This document shows, in pieces, positions 56,834 through 59,056 of a DNA stretch of 59,056 bases. The position numbers and the translations under genes are program-made. The notes below the pieces were generated by a model. The model searched no databases and was not told the DNA's origin. It was given only the letters and a program-made list of their open reading frames with translations. This DNA is from Priapulus caudatus (lineage: Eukaryota > Priapulida > Priapulimorpha > Priapulimorphida > Priapulidae), in contig NW_014577720.1 in the NCBI RefSeq assembly GCF_000485595.1, forward strand, positions 101,725-160,780. Direction: 5' to 3'. Every line of letters starts with the position of its first letter. The first letter of the stretch is position 1.

Positions 56834-58604
56834 CTTCCACTTCGAGGAGCCAATCTCTCCAGTATGAAAGAAGCCGGTTTTCTTCTCTCCTGCGGTTACC
56901 TCCTCTGCGGCTGAACTGTGGCTCAAAAAGGTTTTAATCAGTCAGTTTTTGCCCGTTGTGCACGAATAGATCTTTAAAGACCTCTGGGTATTGTGTCATA
57001 CTCTCTAAAACACAGCAGGCTTGTAGGCCACACTTGAATCTGTAATAAGAATCACAAGATTATCAATAATAATAAAAAGGTTGTACAGTTATTATGTTGG
57101 ATGACATCAAATATCAAGACTTGAGATAATGTCTCAACAACAATAACAAGAGCTCTGTAAGGCACAATATCCCCTGCTAGAGTAAAACAGTACTAAAGCT
57201 GTCGAGCCCTTATTACTGACACACTGGAAAACCAAAAGCAAAACCAAATTTTGCAGGACTCTTGTACTATGTGAACAATACATAATCCTGTCTTTAAAAA
57301 GGTGAAACTAATTAAAACTAGAAAAGTTCGGTTGCTGACAACCGCAAATGTATCCCCCGGGAATGGCAAATGAAAATAAAAAGTGGTTATGGGAAAAGGT
57401 AAGGGTTAAAGCGGGTGACAGCTGCTATAATACAACTATACAAGTAATGATTAGATAAACAGTAAATATGAAAATGATACAGATACAGTAGACTCTAAGA
57501 AATCTACTTACTGTAACGTTTTCATGCTTCTATAGCACCATATCAAGCAGGAATACTGAGCTCCACAAAGACATGATCATGATCACTGTAATATGTATTC
57601 TACCTTGGGCTCACGCATCCGAAACGCGAATTCGTTCGAGCTACAGTCATTCCAAAGCCAAATATGAAGTCTGGGGGAAATCGGTTAGGAAACACGGCCT
57701 CGGGAGCGAGGACAAGGAATTTCTATACATAGTAACAGTGACATTGACATTGGGGGCACGCATCCGAAACGCAAACTCCTTTGAGCTACAGTCATTTCCA
57801 AGCCACATATGAAGTCTGGGGGAAATCGGTCAAGAAACGCGGCCTCTGGGGCGAGGACAAGGAAATCTCTACGGACGCGGACGCGGCGGCGGCGGAACGC
57901 CTACAAATCCATAGTATCCCCCGACGTTGTCGCCGGGGGATACAATAATATTGAGTCAAAATAGTTTATTAAATTTAGTTATGTGAACTGCATGTTCAAT
58001 GAAAGCATTTTGTTTCATCTTCTTGTTGAAGCTTATTTGTTATATGACTCAAAAACAGTGTCAGAATTTTGATATCTGTTTTTGTTTTGGAGATATTCTC
58101 ATATGGATCTGAAAATTCAGAAACAAAAATTCAAAAATCAAAGTTATATATTTCAGAAACTAGACCTTATATTAGAACACCTTTTTGAGACTTGTTATTC
58201 TTCTTCATTATGATCTATTTTGTGGAGGTGTAGGTCGAATTTTGTTTTCTAATAACTCAATTTTGTTCAATAGGGTCAAAATTTTAATTAAAAAACTTCC
58301 AAATTGGTATCTTCTCAATTCAATATATGACATGACCATATTTGACATGAATTTCCTAAAAATATTATTTGTTAAGATGGAGTACCTCCTTGGCTAGACA
58401 GTATCCTTGAACCTATTCTCATACTACTTATTGTTCCAATGCCTCAGACATACGTCCAATCGTAAACTGATTAATGGCTCTCTGCACAATGGCGTTCCTT
58501 TCTTCTAATGAGGCCACGTGCTCGAAGCACCCCATTAGGGTGAATGTTGTGGAGGCCTCCATCAGAGCCTGACGCGCTTCTTCGCAGCTTGTGGCAGAAG
58601 CAAC
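56834..58604 (-). pseudogene. HECT-like ubiquitin-ligase gene fragment 3
   Basis: Exon 58604-58432 opens after TTTAATAG and reads MGCFEHVASLEERNAIVQRA then INQFTIGRMSEALE. Exon 57039-56834 opens after TTATTACAG with FKCGLQACCVLESMTQYPEV, FKDLFVHNGQKLTD, a TAA, then FEPQFSRRGGNRRREEN and YWRDWLLEVE before a GTAGAG donor. Together these form the middle of a divergent HECT-like domain: a helical segment, GL..C.VLE.M...P..FKDLF, then a FSxxGxNRR motif. The two exons join in phase (CA + A = Gln). The donor of the first reads ATAAGT instead of GTAAGT, and the second has an in-frame TAA, so the gene is disabled. The cysteine-bearing end is not found downstream. Confidence 0.6.
57605..57945 (+). repeat. 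Tandem dispersed repeat ending in a GGGGGATAC hairpin
   Basis: Two ~146 bp units start at CGCATCCGAAACGC (57614 and 57760) and share GAAGTCTGGGGGAAATCGGT and GCGAGGACAAGGAA. The end carries a hairpin, GTATCCCCCGACG / CGCCGGGGGATAC. It lies in the intron of HECT-like fragment 3. It resembles repeats I associate with molluscs. Confidence 0.7.
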
Positions 58605-59056
58605 CTATTAAAGACAGAAAACAAGTTTTGACTACCTACCTATACCTATTACATTTTTTCATGGCTGTTTAAGTCATAGAAACTCTGGGGATAGATGGGC
58701 ATATGTTCAAGAATGTACAGGCGAATGCGAGCGACTTCATCAGCACAGAGTCGTGACATGATCCATCATCAGCGTAGAATGGTTCCGAAATGCATTATAT
58801 GATGAGCGACCGGCGCATGACACACGGGGGAGCGAGACGAGATGTGTGGGGGGAGGGCGAGTCAACCCCCGCCCGGTGGTTATATACGTCTACTGCCGTC
58901 GCCTTGTGAGGCTTGCAGTGAATGCCGTGTGGAAAACTTTATGTAATTTCAGGTAGAATGGCTTCGATTCCGTAGACTATGTCTGAAACGTGTACTATGT
59001 ACACGTTGCTACGGGGCATAGCCGCCGGCGCCGGCCTGGCCTGTTTCGAGTACGGG
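58605..59056. other. Window end, no gene recognised
   Basis: Sequence upstream of the HECT-like exon becomes GC-rich after ~58800. No supported coding region. Confidence 0.5.

Noticed and set aside
1-59056. Bacterial operon or mobile defence system interpretation
   Set aside because: Spliceosomal introns, animal transposon families and microsatellites throughout exclude a prokaryotic source. No ribosome-binding sites or operon spacing are seen.

Overview
The window is eukaryotic and almost certainly from a marine invertebrate animal. It is AT-rich, genes are broken by short GT-AG introns, microsatellites are common, and it is saturated with animal transposable-element families: piggyBac, hAT, Merlin, Mutator-like, pogo-like, KDZ-like, DUF7869-type, Ty3/Gypsy with an env-like gene, and a non-LTR retrotransposon. 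Dispersed repeats at 22.8-23.1 kb, 23.97-24.06 kb, 37.44-37.52 kb and 57.6-57.95 kb resemble repeats I associate with molluscan genomes. A lophotrochozoan is my best guess, but it is only a guess.

Layout. (1) 30-11025 and 11162-20393 are two tandem copies of one ~11 kb unit. The copies look identical for their first ~8.5 kb, then diverge abruptly. The second copy has lost ~1.8 kb and carries a ~200 bp block flipped in place. On the minus strand each unit holds a DUF6729-like protein, a piggyBac transposase, a zinc-finger/pogo-like protein preceded by a kinase-like fragment with a TATA box, and a DUF7869-type protein. All are disabled by small indels, mostly in homopolymers. (2) 20.5-28.0 kb holds two HECT-like gene fragments, an integrase fragment, a LINE fragment and an unusual array of short palindromes around an assembly gap. 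(3) 28.1-29.4 kb holds a Merlin transposase split onto opposite strands, a hAT tail and a C2H2 exon. (4) 31.3-36.8 kb is the best host-gene candidate: a minus-strand multi-exon gene with in-phase splice sites encoding a Cys ribbon, a UIM-like helix, a UBX-like domain, a proline-rich tract and the start of a HECT domain. An 11-residue coding repeat lies inside it. (5) 37.8-39.7 kb is a Mutator-like transposase with a SWIM finger and a Ulp1-type protease start. (6) 39.7-45.4 kb holds remnants of an env-bearing Ty3/Gypsy element plus a solo LTR with a clean 4 bp target duplication. (7) 45.5-54.5 kb holds a KDZ-like N-terminus, a cluster of a repeated 14-mer, a decayed DDE transposase and a 3.6 kb hAT element with its terminal inverted repeats. 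(8) 55.1-58.6 kb holds the C-terminal half of the integrase family seen at 22 kb and a third HECT-like gene with a mutated splice donor and an in-frame stop.

The genes do not form an operon or pathway. Two themes recur: repeated capture and decay of DNA transposons, and several ubiquitin-ligase-like (HECT, UBX, UIM) genes or fragments interleaved with them. Family assignments come from recognised motifs; no database search was possible.
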